This document shows positions 22,897 to 34,660 of a stretch of DNA of 64,000 nucleotides, piece by piece. The first letter of the stretch is position 1. The number at the start of each line of letters is the position of its first letter. This DNA comes from Isoetes taiwanensis (Eukaryota; Streptophyta; Lycopodiopsida; Isoetales; Isoetaceae). The notes beneath the pieces were generated by a model. It did no database searches and was not told the DNA's origin. It saw only the letters and a list, made by a program, of their open reading frames with translations. The stretch lies in the NCBI GenBank assembly GCA_021234155.1, contig JAJEKV010000030.1:14208079-14272078 (forward strand), given 5' to 3'. The translations under genes and the position numbers were made by a program.

Positions 22897-25800
22897 ATGG
22901 CGGATGTAATCTCGCTTTATCTGCTGGGGAAAAAGGTGGCAGAAGGAAGAGTTCACAATTTTGAGCGACATCACAATTCGATTGTCCCGGAGGGTATGGT
23001 GGTTGTTTCAGTTGTGAATGTTTTCGATGGACAGCTGCCACTTCCAAGTCTTGAGCAGGAAATAGAAAAACTTGGTGAAGCTGTGGGGAGTTTTGTCTTA
23101 TGGTATAAAAAGGACATTGATGGTCAACTTGTAGGAGATGAAAAAGTTTGCACGCCACCAGGACAGATTAAACGCATAAATTGGCAGGTCACAGGCAATG
23201 AAAGGTTGGCCAATGATGAGACAAATAATGTGCAAGGGCTCTCTAGAGATGAGCTAGTCGAAAAGGCATGCATATTAATGCATGAATGCTGCCCCATGGC
23301 TTACGGGTGTGGTGTTATCGTTTTTGCCAATCCAAACCATGCTGTTGCTGACATGAAGTTAGGGGAAGGCTCGATAGCTGCTACTATCATGAGCCTGTTT
23401 CCAATGCCTGATAAGATCTCTATGCGCTGCCAAGCCTGTGCAGAAATGCCCCAACTGCATGACCTTGTAAGATGGCCCATAGCCTTCGTGCTTGTTGATA
23501 ACGTTCCAGTTTCTAGTCTTGTGGTTGCCATAAAGGAGAAGGACGTGGAGAATGAACCTTATGCCATTAGACCAGAAATTGGCATCACAAAAAAGAGACC
23601 TTACCGCATGGTCAGCCGGAGACCCAGGACACGTCCCGCACAGAGCAAATGTGAAAGGAAAACTAGTGCTGAGGCTATTTTAGACTTCAGGTCATTACTG
23701 TGCTGCATGAAAAGATGTTGTGCGAATTTTACATCCAAGGAGATAGCTTGCATGAGAACCTTTTACTGGAACATGAAGTCCTCGGAGCGCACAACCTTTG
23801 CGTATAACATGCTAGATCTTTGCTCTGAAAATGGTAGTGTTGGCAAGCTGATGTTGAATAATAAGCAGGTGTGCGTGAAAGCATGGCATAAAGCCTATGG
23901 CATACCCATTTCCACTTTTTACAAGTGGAAGAAGCTCTTCATGAGTGGCCACAGAATTGCTGAGCACGGAAATAGTGGTTCTAAGAAGCCCAGGTCTCAT
24001 ACTTTGGCTGGCAATGCTGTGCTATCTATGTTCATAGATGAAAACGCAGAGACGATGCCACACCGCTCGAAAATTACGAGCGAGGGTAGCAGACAAAATG
24101 TAAAGAGGCTACCATTGACTAAGAAGGATATACACCAGGAAATAGATATTACCCTTACAGAGATGACAGGCAAGCATATTTCTCCATCGTCCTTTCTGTA
24201 TGGATGGAAAGAGAATCATTCAGAGGTGGCAATAGCTAAGAGGATAGCATTTCCTAAATGTAACAGCTGTATTGTCATAAAGGAAAAGCTTGCTAAGACC
24301 AGAGATCCAAATGAAAGAAGGGAGCTTGCAATAGAGAGGAAATCACATATGACAACCCAGATTTCATGTAGGAGCCTTTACTGGTCCTGGAGAGCTCTGT
24401 CTCATAGATCTCTTGAGCACGCTTTAACCATTATACATGACAAGATGGATCAGAATAAGACCATGGTTCCTCGTCTAGAAAAGCTAGCAAAGTCTGTATG
24501 GAGGGGTGAACGATTGAAGGTGAGTGTTACAGGTGCTCTCATGCACGTGTTTGGTATAGGTGCCTTGGGCCACTTCTCACTGGACCTCTAGCCTGATGAT
24601 TCTAATTTTCATGTGGGATCCTTGAATCATACCTTGAAAACACTGGAGAATCAATCTGAGGACAATTGGGGCCATTTAAGAGATACAGATTGTCCTGAAA
24701 GCTGCTGGGATGGAGCAATTTTAAACACGGATGCCCTGAGGACAAAAATGGTAAATGGCACTAGAAATGATTTTCTGCCTCCTCTCAAGGGCCCTATGGT
24801 ACCGAAGAAGTTGCCTAGGAGGTTTTACTTGCAGCTAGACAATTGCTCAGGTCAAAACAAGAACAAATATATTTTCTCTTACTTGTCATACTTGGTTTGG
24901 TTAGGTGTCTTCGATCAACTGCAGCTGGGATTCATGATGGTTGGACACACCCACGATGACATAGATGCCCTCTTTGGAAACTACTCTACTCTAATGAGAA
25001 GATCAGATGCATTGACTATTCCAGAGCTTATGCAGCTCTTCAGGCAGTGTAGTTCCAAGTCTCCTTCACCTTACCTTGTGTCTGAGGTTCCTAATTGGAA
25101 GGAATTCGTGAAAGGTTTTATCCCTGATAAGAAGGACCATTTATGTGGTCATTTGGAACCTCTACTCTTCAAGTTCTGCATGAAGGATGGATGGCCACTA
25201 ATGTTCTACAAGATGAGGCCAGGGCATAGGGAGTGGCTCCCTGAAAAGGGAATCAGGATATGGAAGGAGGATGCCCAGGGTTTACCTACAATTCCGACAG
25301 GGTCACCTAAGGTCATGCAGCCATATGGGAGCTTGAAAGATATAGGTGCATTGAGATTTTCTATTGCCAAGTACATGATGCATTGGGCAGCTATTTCTAA
25401 AGCTGGCGATAACTCATGGTCCAACACATATATGAATGAAGTTATTGACTACTGGTCCACCTTGTTGCGAGTGCTTGGGGACGTTCAGCCCGGTAGAGCA
25501 GTCATTCAGGATTTCTGGCCCAACACCAGGCAAAATGCATTAGAAGAACCCAAAAACGTGTTGGTGGATGAGCACATTGAAGCATCTCACTATGTAGGGC
25601 CTTTCTCGGGTAGACCAAAGAACCCAGTTGAAATATTCGACCCCTACCAAGATGTCAAGAAAGGAATGCTCTTGCTAATCAGGCCACATGATAACTGCCC
25701 AACGTGGATGGCTTTTGCCGAAGAGGGCACCTCATATGCAATGCAGTATAGGGATTGCTGGAGTAAGAAATGGAGACCCAATCCTAATGACCCGCCACGC

Positions 25801-25938
25801 TACCAACATTTGAAAACAATAGACTACGGTTGGGCGGTAGAGACCAGGCCGTTGTTAGTGGTGATCCCCAATAGTGTGGGGGCTCAGTTGCAAGAATTAG
25901 TGGCTAAAGAAGCTAACGACGATGATGAGAACTCTTGA
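22897..25938 (+). pseudogene. DUF7869-type protein gene, one internal stop
   Basis: A single 1013-codon frame from ATG 22897, broken only by TAG at 24589-24591 (codon 565); both halves are in the same frame. The N-terminal half has an HTH-like stretch (IPISTFYKWKKLF, about residues 335-347) and a possible metal site, KCNSC near 454-458. The C-terminal half has the family signature QLDNC (about 646-650), QNKNK (653-657) and GHTHDDID (683-690), followed by a long tail ending acidic (DDDENS). DUF7869 proteins are multi-copy in several plant, algal and animal genomes. The D/N/H/D pattern suggests an RNase H-like transposase or nuclease, but that is inference and no function is established to my knowledge. 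The first 90 codons are duplicated at 9233. Without the stop it could encode a full protein; readthrough or a sequencing error cannot be excluded. Confidence 0.8.
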
Positions 25939-26011
25939 GGTATGCAATGCTCTTTTACGTAATTACTATATCATATATAAGATGCAAGGTACAATAGACT
26001 AGTTATTATTC

Positions 26012-26105
26012 ATTACGCTCTGCATTTTTCATCCTCACACAAGAGCTATTACACATTACTACATTACGCTCTACATTTTTCATCTTAACACAAGAGCTCT
26101 TACAC
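26012..26105. repeat. 43-bp tandem duplication
   Basis: Two copies of a unit starting ATTACGCTCTRCATTTTT and ending TTACAC, between the DUF7869 gene and the first 80-codon gene, within the likely 3' untranslated zone of both convergent genes. Confidence 0.85.
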
Positions 26106-26127
26106 TATACATTGCAGAATAGGTGAT

Positions 26128-26370
26128 TCACTCATCATCAACACCTGTTGAGGTGATCCCATTTATCTCATAGCTATTGCGCTCAGGAAGCCAAATAAGG
26201 TGGATCATAACACGAATCAACCCGGGGCAACGAATCTCAGCACCATTAGCTTTGGATTGCAGGTAGGGATCAAGAAGAATACCCCTTACTTGGCAACCGA
26301 CAAGATCATTGTAGCTAATTGAGCACTTGATCGCCTCGATGTGGTGAACAGAAGAAGGCAAATAATCCAT
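26128..26370 (-). CDS. Small 80-aa protein, tandem copy A (unknown family)
   Basis: ATG at 26370 and stop at 26128-26130. The product is 80 residues: MDYLPSSVHHIEAIKCSISY at the start, LDPYLQSKANG in the middle and ITSTGVDDE at the end. It aligns without gaps to the 80-codon gene at 26775-27017, with 45 of 80 residues identical. Conserved words include SYNDL, LDPxLQSKAxG, IHLxWLP and GVDDE. No signal peptide or membrane segment is apparent. A TATA-like TATAAAA (plus-strand 26407-26413) lies about 40 bases upstream of the ATG in both copies. The matched length, gap-free alignment and many conservative changes argue for real genes under constraint. The function is unknown. The gene is convergent with DUF7869. 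Confidence 0.65.
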   Translation of the reverse strand: MDYLPSSVHHIEAIKCSISYNDLVGCQVRGILLDPYLQSKANGAEIRCPGLIRVMIHLIWLPERNSYEINGITSTGVDDE

Positions 26371-26406
26371 GGGAGATGAATGTCCTCTACCACCGAATGG
26401 AGCTGC

Positions 26407-26413
26407 TTTTATA
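26407..26413 (-). promoter_or_regulatory. TATA box of small gene A
   Basis: TATAAAA on the minus strand, in a block conserved with the upstream region of gene B (CTTTTATAGTGAAG on plus). Confidence 0.55.
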
Positions 26414-26774
26414 GTGAAGATAAATTATTGATGTGAATTATTGGGGTAGACTGTATCGCCATTATTGAGGGCGTACAAGAGTCATGTACACGTACAAGTA
26501 TAATGCATATTTTGTATGGATATGTGTGTCATGTGAAAACATGCTTTGTATCTTGGATTTTATTAAGGTAAAAGTATTTGTGCTTGAGTAATTTAGGTGT
26601 GATTGAAATTAGGGACTGCTTGCAGAAAAACTGGAGGTCGAAGAGCACACCGTTACAAATTACTCAGGTTCGATACATCAAATAGTATTCATTATGCTTA
26701 CACATCCTTACATACTTCAGAAGTGCTCATATATCATTATTATATCCTTAACAGATACACAAGTCATCACTGTT

Positions 26775-27017
26775 TCACTCATCATCAACACCTACTGAGG
26801 TGATGTCATTCAGCTCATAGATCTCCTGATCAGGAAGCCAATAAAGGTGGATCACAACACGAGTGAGCTTCCTGCAACCACTCGCAGGACCATCTGCTTT
26901 GGACTGCAGCCATGGATCAAGTTTGACACCATTTCTCACGCATTCACACAGATCATTGTAGCTCATGTAGCACTTGATGGATCGGATGTGCTCCGGACGA
27001 GGAGGCAACAAAGCCAT
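26775..27017 (-). CDS. Small 80-aa protein, tandem copy B (unknown family)
   Basis: ATG at 27017 and stop at 26775-26777, same length as copy A. It reads MALLPPRPEHIRSIKCYMSY at the start, LDPWLQSKADG in the middle and DITSVGVDDE at the end. Four cysteines occur (residues 16, 24, 26 and 48); three of them, 16, 26 and 48, are shared with copy A. The upstream 200 bases, including the TATA box and an ACACGTACAAGTATAA block, are also conserved with copy A. The whole transcription unit was therefore duplicated, with a period of about 650 bases. Function unknown; soluble by composition. Confidence 0.65.
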   Translation of the reverse strand: MALLPPRPEHIRSIKCYMSYNDLCECVRNGVKLDPWLQSKADGPASGCRKLTRVVIHLYWLPDQEIYELNDITSVGVDDE

Positions 27018-27053
27018 GGGAGATGAATGCCCTCTACCCCCGAATGGAGCTGC

Positions 27054-27060
27054 TTTTATA
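27054..27060 (-). promoter_or_regulatory. TATA box of small gene B
   Basis: TATAAAA on the minus strand, 37 bases upstream of the ATG, matching the arrangement of gene A. Confidence 0.55.
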
Positions 27061-27260
27061 GTGAAGCAAAATTATTGATGTGAATTATTGGTGTAGATTG
27101 TAGCGCCATTATTGAGCTTGTACAAGTATCACGTACACGTACAAGTATAACGCATAATTTGTATGGATATGTGTATCATATGACATCATCTATCTTGGGC
27201 TCGAGAAGTAGGTGAAAGTATTGGTGCTTGAGCAAATTAGGCGTGCTTAAAATTCTCAAA

Positions 27261-29043
27261 ATTGCGTTATTCTCTCCAATTAATGAAATCATGCTCATAT
27301 AGGTGTGAGTGCAAAAACACAAGGTTTTGGATGTAGGGGCAGAGGGGTGAGTGGAGGAGCTAGGCATCTAAATTAATGTTCCTATGCAAGCTCTATAGTC
27401 TAGAACCCCAGATTGCTTAAGTGGGATTCAAGCCGAGTTGGAAGAATAGTCTATAACCCCACTTTGTATGTGTGCAATTCACGTTCTAAAGGCCCACAAG
27501 TATTCTATATTCCTTTACGCCCGAAGCTATGTCGCCAAATGTTTCTATTCCATCTAACCCTGCGTCTTTCCTACCTTTTTCGTTTGAGGGTCATGATCTG
27601 AACCTTTGTGTTGCCTCATTTGGTCCTCACCTCATCTTTCCCTTGTTGTTTGATGCCATGCATAGGTTAATTATGCCCTTTTTTTGTAAATACTAAACCT
27701 TTGGTTATAAACATTGTAATAAGTGGTCCTTGTGCATATGATTAAACATTAATGACAAAAGATCCTCGTGCATATTGTTAGACATTTAACAAAGCTCCTT
27801 ATGCATAGATTTATTGTGTTTGTGTTACGATTGGTCCGTTTAGTCCTAGCCTCATCTTTCCCTTGTTGTTTGACGCCATGCATAGGTCCATTGCGCCTCT
27901 TTTTGTTATAAACGTTAAACCTTTTTTGTATGAAGTTTTAGGTTTCCCGTGATCATTCTGGCACTCTCTTTCTGTTTTGTTTTAGGCTGCTATGGTTTAC
28001 AACTAACTTTCAACAAAACTAATGAGATCTAATGTATTATCAATAAAAATGTTGATAACATCAATTGAAAAGAGAAACTAATTACTTAAATTTTTTTTGC
28101 CTCGTCGCCTTTCTGAATTGTGTCTTCAACTAACTTCAAAAAGTGAATTCATCCTACCATTATTGCACCAATAGCTATAAATGCTACCTGCTACGTGAAG
28201 AAGGGAGGTCACTCACCATAGAATTAGCTCGCTAGCTACAATAGAAGAACACAAAATTACGTTGCCAAATTTCTTGGTATCTATAGTTGTCACCACATGC
28301 TTGTTTTCAATAAAAGCATCGCAATACTTGCAATTGACAATAATTGGATTTACCTGGAATTGACAAATTATTAGGCTAGTTATGCGCTGCCAAATATTAC
28401 ATATTCTGGTGAAAAGACTTATTGTAAATAAGTGCCCTGAAATCTCAGAGAAGCTACTAATACCACCACTAACTAGTCCACGAAAATAATGATGGTTCTG
28501 AAAATAGATTATCCGTTAGGCAAAAATCTAACTAGCCAGGGAAGAAAGGAATACGTGGAAAACAATCTATAGCATGAAATTGCAGGAAAAAAAACTGAAG
28601 TACAACTGAAAATTACAACTGGCATAAATCCTTCACATTGAATCTTTCATTTACCTTGCAAAGATTTGCTCAAATTTAGTTGCGAACTTAGTAAATGAAA
28701 CTAAAGACACACATCAAGACATATTAAATGAAAGCATACAACACCTAAATAAGTAGCTTAAGCATTCCTCGTATCCCTCTATGAAGGATTTAAAGGCGAG
28801 AAAATATAACATCTTGTATTTCTATATTAATCAGGAAGATTAAAGACACTTCAACATATCAGATATGAGTCTAAATTAGAAAGGAAAACTTATATTGTAG
28901 ATAAGTGAAATAACCTAGGCCTCTCTGGCTCACTCATATAAATCATTGACTCATTATAACTCACGTAATGAGTAAGCAACAGAAGCTAAACTAAAGTCAA
29001 TGTGCCACTCAAGAGATGTTATGGTTAGGAATCCTAATTTAGT
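27261..29043. other. Region without recognisable genes
   Basis: AT-rich. Two copies of a roughly 90-base block (CCTCATCTTTCCCTTGTTGT...) lie at about 27615-27710 and 27830-27920. Between them are three degenerate repeats of a motif like CCTTGTGCATATG...TTAAACAT. Beyond this I see nothing coding. Confidence 0.6.
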
Positions 29044-29133
29044 CAGCAACAATTCATTGTAATAATACTAAAGTGGTGCATCTTGAATCAGCAACAATTC
29101 ATTGTAATAATACCAAAGTAGTGCATCTTGAAT
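29044..29133. repeat. 45-bp tandem duplication
   Basis: Unit starting CAGCAACAATTCATTG and ending CATCTTGAAT, two copies head to tail with two differences. Confidence 0.9.
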
Positions 29134-29707
29134 AATGTTAAATCTATGGCAAGAAAGGATTCATCTAAGATGTACACTCCGAAGTGTACGTCAGTTGACA
29201 AATCACCTGATGTCATGGCACTTTGTTGCTAAAGTGTCATGTACTCTCGTGATGCGACTCACATGAAACAATAACATCCCAATAGATAGGCTTTTCATTC
29301 ATCTCAGCAGTGTGTTTACAATGGTAAAGAGTGGGTAGCTACACATCGCATCCACCCAAAACAATGAAAAAACATAGAGAATATCTAGTTATCACACCTA
29401 GACCCCGAAAATAAAATTGTTTGCTACAGACGTTGGCTAGTGTACCTGCCGAGAGTTTATTGCCGGGCTAAACATTCCCAAAAAAACCCACGCTCCACAA
29501 AGAATACCGAAGTCGCACATCACCCTTACACCTGCACATCACCAACAATAGAGAAAAATAAAAACCTTAAAAAAGAGAGGGGCTGTTCAGGCGAGCCATG
29601 CCACAAAACCTCGAAAATGCGAGGGGCTGATCATGCATGCCACGCGACAATATTTAACAAACAACATTATATAAATAACAAAATTAAGGAAGAGAGGGAG
29701 GAAAACA

Positions 29708-30237
29708 AGAGATACTGCTGAGAGATAAGAAAGTGCCGATGAGAAGCTGATGAAGAACTCTAAGAAATAACGATCTCCCAACCAAATGAGCGGTCCAAAA
29801 ATGCATGCGATGCATGCATGCTCATCTTGCATGAGAATCTCGATCCACTACGCGGATCGATTAGTATTCTCGTGATGCGAATCGCATGGAACAACAACAT
29901 CTTAAAACCAGAGAACTTTCATTTAGATCCGAGTTGAAGGTCGAAGAATTGTCCCACGCCGGACAAAAGGCTAAGATAGAAGAGATACGAAAAGGATAAG
30001 AACCATCAAGAAAGATCAACCCATGCAAGAAAAAGCCCCTCCTCTGCATGAGACCATAGAATAAAATAAGGGACACTGCTGAGAGATGAAAAAGCGTTGA
30101 TGAGAAGATGATGAAGAACTCTGGAAGAAATAGCGATCTCCCAACCGAATGAGCGGCCCAAAAATGCATGCTATGCATGCATGCGACATGCTCGTCTTGC
30201 ATGAGAATCTTGATCCGCTACATGGATCGATTAGTAT
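29708..30237. repeat. Duplicated 165-bp block, direct, 360 bp apart
   Basis: 29708-29873 and 30069-30237 match closely. Both include GATCTCCCAACC, AATGAGCGG, a cluster of GCATGC words and GGATCGATTAGTAT. A shorter related piece (CTCGTGATGCGA...) occurs at 29252. The block could be the ends of a small mobile element or a simple segmental duplication. Confidence 0.75.
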
Positions 30238-30239
30238 TA

Positions 30240-31960
30240 TAAAGGCAGAACCACCCCCCATTTTGTTCGCATTTTATTTCTTATGTATTCCAAATTAGAT
30301 ATATGCTGGCTTATGAGAGTAGGGTTGGTCCAACTCATCGTTCAATATCTTTCTCAAGATGCACTTCTAACACATTCCTTTGATAATGTGTCAGGGGTCA
30401 CATTTTGCTTATAATCATTGAACTAAATCTGTAAGTGAGATTATTATACATTCTCTAAAGTGTAACAATCAGCAAAATGTTTGTGCTTTGATAAAAGAAA
30501 TTTTCCTTCACTTTCTCACTTTGGAAGTTTTATATCTTGCAACATCAATGTTCTTCTGGAACACTGGCTAGCTCCCCAAATATATGAACTTCAAAAGAAA
30601 AACAGGGGAAATTAACATCAATGACATATTACCATAAGTAGAGAGAGTACAAGAGGATGAGGTAGACCCAAAGCATATGAATTGGGTTCTGAGCACTACA
30701 ATGAGAAAATCTTGTCGCTCATGTAAGTAAACCATTGGAGCAAGAACAATCAAGCTGCAGAGAAATAGATTGTGGATATACATGGTAGAAAAGGTTCCAC
30801 AAGCTTTTAACCAGTTTTTCTTTTAGATCCAGGGCTTTTTGGTAGTACAGGGCTAAGCTCCTCTGGAGCTTCAGCCACATTCCTTATAAAGACGACGAAC
30901 ATGCCAAAATATTTTTGAAGCTAAGAATACTAGTATCAAGCTCCGGCAATGAGTCTGAACCCAAAAACTCGAAGAAATTTATCAAAAAAATACCCGATTC
31001 CAATTTAGGCAAATCTGTGAAGAATTAAAATCGTTGGAATGAAATTGAAGAACAAATTCAACAAGAAAACGCCAGTTTGCAGGGAATACATATTGGCATA
31101 TACCCAAAAAAATTCCACCCACCAACAGGAGCAAGGGTTTGCCCTTTAGGGGCAACCTCAATGGTCAATTGGTTTCATGGACGCGAAGTTCCATTCTAGA
31201 AAGTAGTTGCAATGTCACCCTAGTTTACAAATCATGCCGAGTAGCTACCAAACCATGATACGAAATTTGTGTGGCATCGGAATAATATCATAATTGGGTC
31301 GGCATTTTCTTTGGTGGTGTATCCTTGTGAGTGGGCCGATGAATTATAGATTATTGGTTCAACCGGTGGCCGCAATCAAGAAACTGAATTTGTAAACGAG
31401 ATGAAGACGCCTACTTGACTTTAAACTTTGGCGTGGAGGCAGTTCTAACAGAGATTTCTTCATAGTTTAAGGCAAAATAGGTGTCTATTAAAGAATTTTT
31501 AGTCATCTAACAAGATTCAAGCTTTGAAATCCAGTCCTAAGCTTCCTTATTGAAGCTCTAATTTTAGGGTAACAGTTCTTGGTATGTGATTCCCTGTCTC
31601 TCCAGTGGGCTATTAGGGTGCATCCCCATTACACTAAAAAATAGTCGGTACCTGTGACACCTTGCAAGTTACAGGCACCGTAGTAGCATTTCCATTCCGC
31701 AACTGGAATTTGATTTTGCTGATATGGCACAGGCCTGGAACTCCAAATCAGATGGATTCAAAAGCTTCTGAATACCATAAATCAGAACTGAGTTTGTCCT
31801 CTAGAAAGATTTCATTTGTCCTCTTTCTGATTTTGTTTGTCTTCTTCCTCAGAACTGGCCAAAACGCATCACAAGTGCAATAGGAATGGTGGTCTTCAGA
31901 AACCGGCAACTGGGATCGTGAAATTGGTGCATAAAATTGCCGGTGCTGGCTAATGGGAAT
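30240..31960. other. Region without recognisable genes
   Basis: No open frame over 75 codons with any family resemblance and no clear repeat. It is probably decayed intergenic sequence upstream of the gene at 32410. Confidence 0.5.
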
Positions 31961-31976
31961 ACACCCTTACTGCTTG

Positions 31977-32136
31977 GCGCTAGTCGCAGCAACCACCGTT
32001 TCTCCGATGGGCTGCTCCTGGCTGCCACTGATCACAGGAGCCACCGTTTCTCCGATAGGCTGCTCCCCGATAAGCTGGCTGCCGCCAGCCACGCAGCAGC
32101 CACCGTTCTCGGATGGGCTGCTCCTGGCTGCCATCC
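31977..32136. repeat. Minisatellite, three imperfect units
   Basis: CAGCMACCGTTTCTCCGATRGGCTGCTCC-like units of 50-60 bases at about 31988, 32038 and 32097, each followed by variants of TGGCTGCCA. It is GC-rich and lies 270-430 bases upstream of the ATG at 32410. Confidence 0.8.
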
Positions 32137-32409
32137 CAAAATTACAAAATTACGCTAGTACAAGAAAAAAGTAGGGGACCCAAAAAGTAGTTGAACAAGA
32201 ATGAGGAATAAAAATTTGTCATATTAACCATGGTCCTACTTGGATATGGCCATGGCCATGGCCCATGCCAAAAATACAAAGAAACGCTCGGGGGACCCAA
32301 GTTTGAACAGAAGCTTCGCAGATCCGGCGATGGCAGGGGAGCTGTAGAAGCTCTTATCCAAAATGCGCCCATATCTGTAAATTCTTAGATCAGGCTTTGT
32401 CCTGCCAGA

Positions 32410-33162
32410 ATGGGGGTTTCGGCAAGCGTAGCAGTTTCTTCCGCGGCTCTGCCCACCTCGACCTCTGCCGCCGTCCGGATTGCCTCAAGACAGCTTCCCG
32501 GATCCACTTCCGTCAGCGATGAGCTCCTGCTTCTTGAAGAATTTTGGAGCCCCGAATCCAGCATCTTGAATACCATTTGCTACTGCCAGGTTCAATCCGC
32601 TAACGAAAATTTGCCCTACCTTATGCACGATTTTCTCATTGTTAAGTTGCAAAATCAAAATGCCCTCTATATCCAAGCCGAGAAGGTTAACTCCGGTGAT
32701 AATACTGGTATTAGAATCTTTAGGGTGGATGATTTTCCAGCCTGTGAGATTTTGCAGGCTATCGACGTGCATAGGACGTTAGGGTTAACAGAAATACTTG
32801 ATATATTAGCAGATCATGATCCTGCCTATAATATGTTTACAAATAATTGCTGGAAATATGCTCTTGGAACTGCAACTAGGATCTTGCTTAAGGTTTGCGA
32901 GAATTTAGAGCCTGATTCTGCCGAATTGAGGAGGATTAAGAAAGAATTAAGTGATTTGGATGTATTGGTGAGGGAAAATCACCATAAAGGAGAAGGGGCT
33001 GTGGCTAATTTTGCAGCAAAAGCTCTTGGGTTTAGGGATGAGTATGCTGAAAAGATTCAGGATATTGTGACCAAATTCTGTGGCCCTCAGCATAGTGATC
33101 AAGCTGATAATTCAGCAGAAAATACTGCAGCACATGCAAATCCTTTGTCACAAGGTGCATGA
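32410..33162 (+). CDS. Unknown 250-aa protein, N-myristoylation-like start, NNCW motif
   Basis: A single uninterrupted frame from ATG 32410. The start MGVSASVAVSS fits an N-myristoylation signal (Met-Gly-x3-Ser), suggesting membrane attachment. After a low-complexity Ala/Ser segment (to about residue 30) comes a conserved domain. It contains LLLLEEFWSPES, HDFLIVKLQNQN, LYIQAEKV, GIRIFRVDDFPACEILQ, and LADHDPAYNMFTNNCWKYAL (about 133-152). The tail is charged and helical (RRIKKELSDLDVLVRENHH). The asparagine-cysteine motif after a conserved aspartate is reminiscent of papain-like NC/LRAT/PPPDE folds, but I cannot name the family. A paralogue lies inverted at 34661-35389. There are no introns in the coding part. 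Confidence 0.8.
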   Translation: MGVSASVAVSSAALPTSTSAAVRIASRQLPGSTSVSDELLLLEEFWSPESSILNTICYCQVQSANENLPYLMHDFLIVKLQNQNALYIQAEKVNSGDNTGIRIFRVDDFPACEILQAIDVHRTLGLTEILDILADHDPAYNMFTNNCWKYALGTATRILLKVCENLEPDSAELRRIKKELSDLDVLVRENHHKGEGAVANFAAKALGFRDEYAEKIQDIVTKFCGPQHSDQADNSAENTAAHANPLSQGA

Positions 33163-34007
33163 ACATGGTAAATGTGAATACAGACCTGTGGCTTGTTGCT
33201 AAAGCAAATACATCAACCTGTTCTTGATATGAGTTATGACTTGAATTAGCTGTTTATCTTTTCTATGTTGTCCTTCTCAGTTCTTATAAGAAGTTTATAC
33301 CAACCCATTTCAATGGCAATGCTTACCCTTTCCATAATGGAAGAGTCCATGACCCTAGAGCTGGCTTAATGGTCGCAATTTCACTCGTTTTTAGAAGACT
33401 TTGAGCAAGCAACTAAACGATGTAATGTTTGGTCTACAGATAAGAGAAATTCTTGCTTGAAAGTAGAAGGCTAATTTGCATGTAAGGAATTGGCCTGTCA
33501 GGATGCCATTCTATGACAGTAAGTGCTGGAGGAGGCAATTTCTAGACTTCTTTACTTGTTTCAACCACCAGAAAGCAATTTCACCATGTAACAAGTAACA
33601 GTAGGTTGTTACAAAATTACTGCGTTTATGTTCTGCAATTTATCATTTTTAAAGTTGCATTTGACTACTATTTGTTTATCAAAGAATCACTTCTGAAGTG
33701 AAAACTAAACTATAAACATAACACTAATTAACCAAGTTATGGAGTATGGCATTCAGGGACACAGGCAACTCAGCATCATCGTAATTCATGCTCACCTGGA
33801 TTAAATCCAGGTGTTTATGCACGAGCAGCTCACTGTAAGTCCATAGGTTTGTGCAATTGCCTCCAACAAAACCAGGGCCCAATTGCAATGATCTGAATTC
33901 AAACTCAAGGTCATGTGATAGACAAAGCTTTGTATGCTGTCCCATGACCTTGACAGATCTGTTTACAACTACACTTGTCAACCTCAAGGAAATGTAGCAA
34001 ACAAACA
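33163..34007. other. Likely 3' UTR and intergenic sequence
   Basis: Follows the stop of the 32410 gene. A minus-strand open frame at 33724-34023 contains LGPGFVGGNCTNLW and AELPVSLNAILHNLVN but has no ATG; it could be a fragment of an unrelated exon. Nothing else is seen. Confidence 0.4.
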
Positions 34008-34152
34008 GGACTCCTCCTTTCACGGTTTAGTCCTGGTTTCCAAGCAAAAACCAAGGGCCCAGGGCCATTTCTTTATCCAAGGACTCCTCCTTTCACGGTT
34101 TAGTCCTGGTTTCCAAGCAAAAACCAAGGGCCCAGGGCCATTTCTTTATCCA
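34008..34152. repeat. 73-bp tandem duplication
   Basis: The unit beginning GGACTCCTCCTTTCACGG and ending TTCTTTATCCA occurs twice head to tail, almost identical. Confidence 0.92.
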
Positions 34153-34660
34153 GGAACTTCAATGCTAAGGAATATTTGCACCGAGAAAATGTGAAGAATT
34201 TTGATGCCAGAAGAATATTTGCATATGGATGCCCAAGGACCAAGAGATATTTTCCTGACGCAAGGTTCATCATAAGCATGAAGAAGAAGAAATATATCAC
34301 CCAAGTTAAACTTAATGGCAGATATCCTCAAACATTCTTGCAATAAGTACAATGTTTATAAGTTCCGTGGTTTATAAGAGTTATTCTCTTCATAATACAA
34401 TTCAGGACTAAATATATAACAAATCTTCACTGCAAATTTCTGATTTTTAAGTAGACGTAATCTTTTAATACTTCAGAATCAATTGCCCCGAATTTGTCAA
34501 CTTGTTATGACCTCAAAAAATATCTGCTAAGAACAAATATCATGGCCAAAAACTGCCTATTCATACCTTTCAAATGTCCTAGTTTCTTTTTATTGGGTCG
34601 CATAAAAGCTAACTGCTCGTAGGCAATTTTGAACCACGGCTTCTGCTGAACAGACAAATG

